8,493 bases of DNA from an uncultured Eubacteriales bacterium (GTDB taxonomy: Bacteria > Bacillota > Clostridia > Christensenellales > QAND01), in NCBI GenBank assembly GCA_900546685.1, contig UREB01000063.1:1-8493 (forward strand). Reading direction: 5' to 3'. Position 1 is the stretch's first letter, and each line of letters begins with the position of its first letter. A program made the position numbers and the translations under genes. This document shows, piece by piece, positions 6,288 to 8,493 of this stretch. The notes under the pieces are model-generated. The model searched no databases. It saw only the letters and a list, made by a program, of their open reading frames with translations, and was not told the origin of the DNA.

Positions 6288-7049
6288 ATGGATCTAGGTT
6301 TACGTGGAAAAACGGCGATCATCACAGGCGGCGCGAGGGGTATCGGAGCAGGCATCAGCGAAGTATTGGCCCAGGAAGGGGCCAATCTGGTCATCAATTA
6401 CCATTCTGCGCCGGAAGAATGCGAAGCATTTGCGCATAGCATGGAAGAAAAATACGGGATAAAATCGATTGCTGTGCAGGCAGATATCCGTTACCAAGAG
6501 GAGATCGATAAGGTGTTCAATAAAGCCATTGAGATCTTTGGTGGGGTAGATCTTCTGGTGAACAATGCAGGCGTTATGGGAAAGGTACCCATTGAGGAAA
6601 TGCCCAAAACCGAATGGGATCGTTTTATGGACACCAACCTGACGGCACTGTTTCTTACCAGCCAGACATTCATTCGTCATTGCCTAGAAGAAAAGAAAGG
6701 TGGGCGCTGTGTCAATGTATTGAGTAAATCGGCCGTCTCTACCAATAGCTCGGGCAACGTGCATTACATGGCCAGCAAGGGCGGTGGCCTGATGCTCACC
6801 AAGGGATTGGCCAATGAAATGACAAAGCATGGCATCTATTTCAATGCCATTTTACCGGGCTATGTCATTTCGCACGGCACCGATTATGATAAGGGCACAG
6901 AGGAGGCAGAGCGTAAACGACTAATGATTCCGACACAAAAATACGCCACCCCGATAGAGATGGGGTATGTAACAGCCTTCTTGCTTTCAGACAAAGCTTC
7001 TCAGATGGCGGGTTCTATTGTGGATTGTACGGGCGGTTTGCTGCTGTAA
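6288..7049 (+). CDS. Short-chain dehydrogenase/reductase (classical SDR)
   Basis: A 253-residue NAD(P)-dependent oxidoreductase with a Rossmann fold. Visible motifs: cofactor-binding TGGARGIG (13-20), D66 in QADI (adenine pocket), NNAG (92-95), the active-site Asn N117, Ser S146 in NVLS, and Y160-x-x-x-K164 (YMASK), then PGYV (190-193). The segment after the second strand, NYHS (37-40), has no acidic residue, which favours NADP(H). Length is normal for FabG/glucose-dehydrogenase-like members. The substrate (sugar, polyol, steroid, ketoacyl or other alcohol) cannot be assigned. The ATG at 6288 is chosen over an in-frame GTG at 6270 because AAAGGGG (6273-6279) sits eight bases before it and the conserved first strand begins straight after. 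It is transcribed alone from an extended -10 promoter and closed by a strong terminator. FabG itself is unlikely because no fatty-acid synthesis genes are adjacent. Confidence 0.93.
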   Translation: MDLGLRGKTAIITGGARGIGAGISEVLAQEGANLVINYHSAPEECEAFAHSMEEKYGIKSIAVQADIRYQEEIDKVFNKAIEIFGGVDLLVNNAGVMGKVPIEEMPKTEWDRFMDTNLTALFLTSQTFIRHCLEEKKGGRCVNVLSKSAVSTNSSGNVHYMASKGGGLMLTKGLANEMTKHGIYFNAILPGYVISHGTDYDKGTEEAERKRLMIPTQKYATPIEMGYVTAFLLSDKASQMAGSIVDCTGGLLL

Positions 7050-7053
7050 CTTA

Positions 7054-7091
7054 ACAATAAAAAAGCACCCAACTGGGTGCTTTTTTATTGT
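7054..7091. terminator. Bidirectional intrinsic terminator between SDR and PfkB-family kinase genes
   Basis: A 17-base perfect inverted repeat (7054-7070 with 7075-7091) has a GCACCC/GGGTGC core, a four-base AACT loop and A/T-rich flanks giving a six-base T-run in either direction. It serves both convergent genes, whose stop codons lie five bases before it (SDR) and three bases from its other end (kinase). Confidence 0.95.
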
Positions 7092-7093
7092 AA

Positions 7094-8023
7094 TTATACG
7101 CTGCGGCATGTCACTTTGGAAAGGATTTCCTCTACCAGTGCGCGCGGCGGAATTTCCGTTCCGTCAGTAGAGGCCATGGCAGAGCCAAAGGCTGCGCCAG
7201 TACAGATGGACTCCTGGAACGATTTGCCCTGAGAAAGGGCCATCAAGGTACCGGCTACAACACTGTCGCCAGCACCGACCGTAGAACGAACCTGAATCTT
7301 AGGAACATCTACCTTATAGGCCTCTTCAGCACTAATGCCCAACAGCCCATCGCCGCCCATACTGATGACGACATATTCGACACCTTTGGCGACAACTTCT
7401 CGGGCAGCTTCAATCAGCGCTTCATGTGTATCCAGAGGACGCCCTAACATTTTAGAAAACTCCAGTTCGTTAGGCTTAATCAGGGTGGGGCCGAGAGCCA
7501 CAACTTCCTCCAACGTAAGAGACTCAGAATCTACTACGATTTTCGCGCCGGCTTGTTTTGCCTTCAACAGAAGATCGATGGTCATTTTCCCATCAATTCC
7601 GGGCGGATTTTTTCCAGCCAGCACAACAAAACCGCCTTTTTGGGCCTGCTTTAAAAGCATGTTCTCAAAAGCTTTGCATTCTTCTGCGCTGATCTGGGGG
7701 CCTGCTTCGTTGATCTTAATGGTTTTGCTGCCTTGTTCAACGAAAACGGTTACATTTTGCCTTGTTTCGCCTGCAACGGGGGTTAGCTGGGCGTCTACGT
7801 TTGCTTCCTCCAATAAGGAAAGAAGCAGCGACCCATTCGGGCCGCCGCAAAATCCCATCGCTAGGGTAGGACAATCCATCACTGTTAAAAAACGAGAGAT
7901 GTTGATCCCTTTCCCCCCTGCATCGATCTTTTTGCCTTTCAGGCGATTAATCTCTTCTTCGTCAAACGAATCTAGAAACCAAGTAGCATCGATGGCAGGA
8001 TTGAGGGTAACTGTTGTGATCAT
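7094..8023 (-). CDS. PfkB-family hexose-phosphate kinase, 1-phosphofructokinase type
   Basis: A 309-residue cytosolic ribokinase-superfamily enzyme of the FruK/LacC branch, full length. Visible motifs: TLNPAIDAT (6-14), the substrate-binding DAGGKGINISR (34-44), GETRQNV in the lid region, the NxxE magnesium motif in IKPNELE (N185, E188), and the anion hole with catalytic base in GAGDS (250-254, D253). This branch phosphorylates fructose 1-phosphate to fructose 1,6-bisphosphate, or tagatose 6-phosphate in LacC. Without a PTS, regulator or lac/tagatose gene nearby the substrate stays open, though fructose 1-phosphate is the usual guess. The typical TEIN motif before the GP turn reads TIKINEAGP. 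Its ribosome binding site is weak (GGAG about 12 bases before the ATG). Only 30 bases without a terminator separate it from the NlpC/P60 gene, suggesting co-transcription. Confidence 0.9.
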   Translation of the reverse strand: MITTVTLNPAIDATWFLDSFDEEEINRLKGKKIDAGGKGINISRFLTVMDCPTLAMGFCGGPNGSLLLSLLEEANVDAQLTPVAGETRQNVTVFVEQGSKTIKINEAGPQISAEECKAFENMLLKQAQKGGFVVLAGKNPPGIDGKMTIDLLLKAKQAGAKIVVDSESLTLEEVVALGPTLIKPNELEFSKMLGRPLDTHEALIEAAREVVAKGVEYVVISMGGDGLLGISAEEAYKVDVPKIQVRSTVGAGDSVVAGTLMALSQGKSFQESICTGAAFGSAMASTDGTEIPPRALVEEILSKVTCRSV

Positions 8024-8053
8024 GTAATTTACAAACTCCAGTCTATTGCTGAA

Positions 8054-8493
8054 TTAGAATACACGACGTGCAGAACGCAGGTTCTTCTGCCAGTAAGAGG
8101 TTTGGATACTGGAGATGATAACCTTGCCCTGGCCGGAAGAAGCGTGAATCATCTGGCCGCCGCCAATGTAAATACCGGTATGCGTAATGCGGGAACCGCC
8201 ATCGCTAAAGAACAGCAGATCGCCGGCTTTCAGGCTGGAAGTGCTAACGCTTGGCCATTTGGTGGTGTTTGCATAACCCTGTGCGCTCAATCGACCGGTG
8301 GAAACACCAACGCTGCGCAGGCAGTAGTATACGAAACCAGAGCAGTCAAACGAATTAGGACCTTCCGCACCCAACACATAGCGTTTGCCTTGCTGAGCCT
8401 TGGCTACCTTCAAGAAGTTAGACACATTGGCGGACATAGAGCCATCGTTATCATCCTTGCCCGGGGTAGAAGGCTTTTGCGTCGGCTTTGGCG
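8054..8493 (-). CDS. NlpC/P60 peptidoglycan hydrolase, C-terminal part (truncated by window edge)
   Basis: C-terminal catalytic domain of a wall-cleaving cysteine endopeptidase that in this family cuts the D-gamma-glutamyl-meso-DAP or similar stem-peptide bond. The reading frame continues to the right edge. There it codes a Pro/Lys/Thr linker (PKPTQKPSTPGKDDNDGS), so the Met at 8437 is internal; a signal peptide and wall-binding or other domains should lie beyond the window. Numbered from that Met: catalytic Cys C32 in FDCSGF, H86 in THTGIYIG and H98 in MIHAS, with the usual AGDLLFF strand (71-77) between. All three catalytic positions are present, so the enzyme should be active. It is expected outside the cell. 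It is the upstream partner of the kinase gene, 30 bases away. Confidence 0.92.
   Translation of the reverse strand, partial: PKPTQKPSTPGKDDNDGSMSANVSNFLKVAKAQQGKRYVLGAEGPNSFDCSGFVYYCLRSVGVSTGRLSAQGYANTTKWPSVSTSSLKAGDLLFFSDGGSRITHTGIYIGGGQMIHASSGQGKVIISSIQTSYWQKNLRSARRVF

Noticed and set aside
7335..8027. A 230-codon open frame on the + strand opposite the PfkB-family kinase
   Set aside because: It lies wholly antisense to a gene with clear conserved motifs, has a Ser/Pro-rich low-complexity translation, no family resemblance and no ribosome binding site.
8054..8437. A complete 127-residue NlpC/P60 protein starting at 8437
   Set aside because: The frame continues upstream to the window edge through a Pro/Thr/Lys linker and no ribosome binding site precedes that Met, so it is the end of a longer protein.

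Overview
The window reads as chromosomal DNA from a Gram-positive, probably anaerobic member of the Bacillota (Clostridia-like). The basis is strong AGGAGG-type ribosome binding sites, a heterodimeric ABC exporter pair, an NlpC/P60 wall hydrolase, a 1-phosphofructokinase-type sugar kinase, compact overlapping operons and U-rich intrinsic terminators. This placement is inference from gene style; no rRNA or species marker is present. Every open stretch between genes is shorter than 120 bases, and I see no tRNA, rRNA, CRISPR array, insertion sequence or phage gene.

Layout. (1) Bases 2-3102, + strand: two translationally coupled ABC exporter half-transporters. The first is cut by the window edge; the second is complete. 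Together they have the sequence signs of a heterodimer with one consensus and one degenerate ATP site. A bidirectional terminator follows. (2) Bases 3155-5002, - strand: a three-gene overlapping operon, transcribed leftward, of a GT2 polyprenyl-phosphate-type glycosyltransferase, a DUF2304 small membrane protein and a second GT2 glycosyltransferase. The first two resemble the GacI/GacJ pair of streptococcal wall polysaccharide synthesis. (3) Bases 5101-6197, - strand: a NimA-like split-barrel flavin-binding protein and a ferritin-like four-helix di-iron protein, separated by a UUCG-loop terminator and a promoter. (4) Bases 6288-7049, + strand: a short-chain dehydrogenase/reductase transcribed divergently from the ferritin-like gene, ending in a near-perfect bidirectional terminator. 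(5) Bases 7094-8493, - strand: a PfkB-family 1-phosphofructokinase-type kinase, preceded after 30 bases by the C-terminal part of a secreted or surface NlpC/P60 peptidoglycan hydrolase that runs off the right edge.

Functional reading. The exporter, the glycosyltransferase module and the NlpC/P60 protein are envelope functions. The split-barrel protein, the ferritin-like protein and the SDR are redox or oxidative-stress type proteins, but nothing in the sequence shows that they form one pathway. The most interesting pieces are the glycosyltransferase/DUF2304/glycosyltransferase module and the overlapping divergent promoters at 6198-6287, one of which looks like a sporulation sigma promoter. 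I see no convincing wholly new system; most of the window is ordinary core or near-core chromosome.
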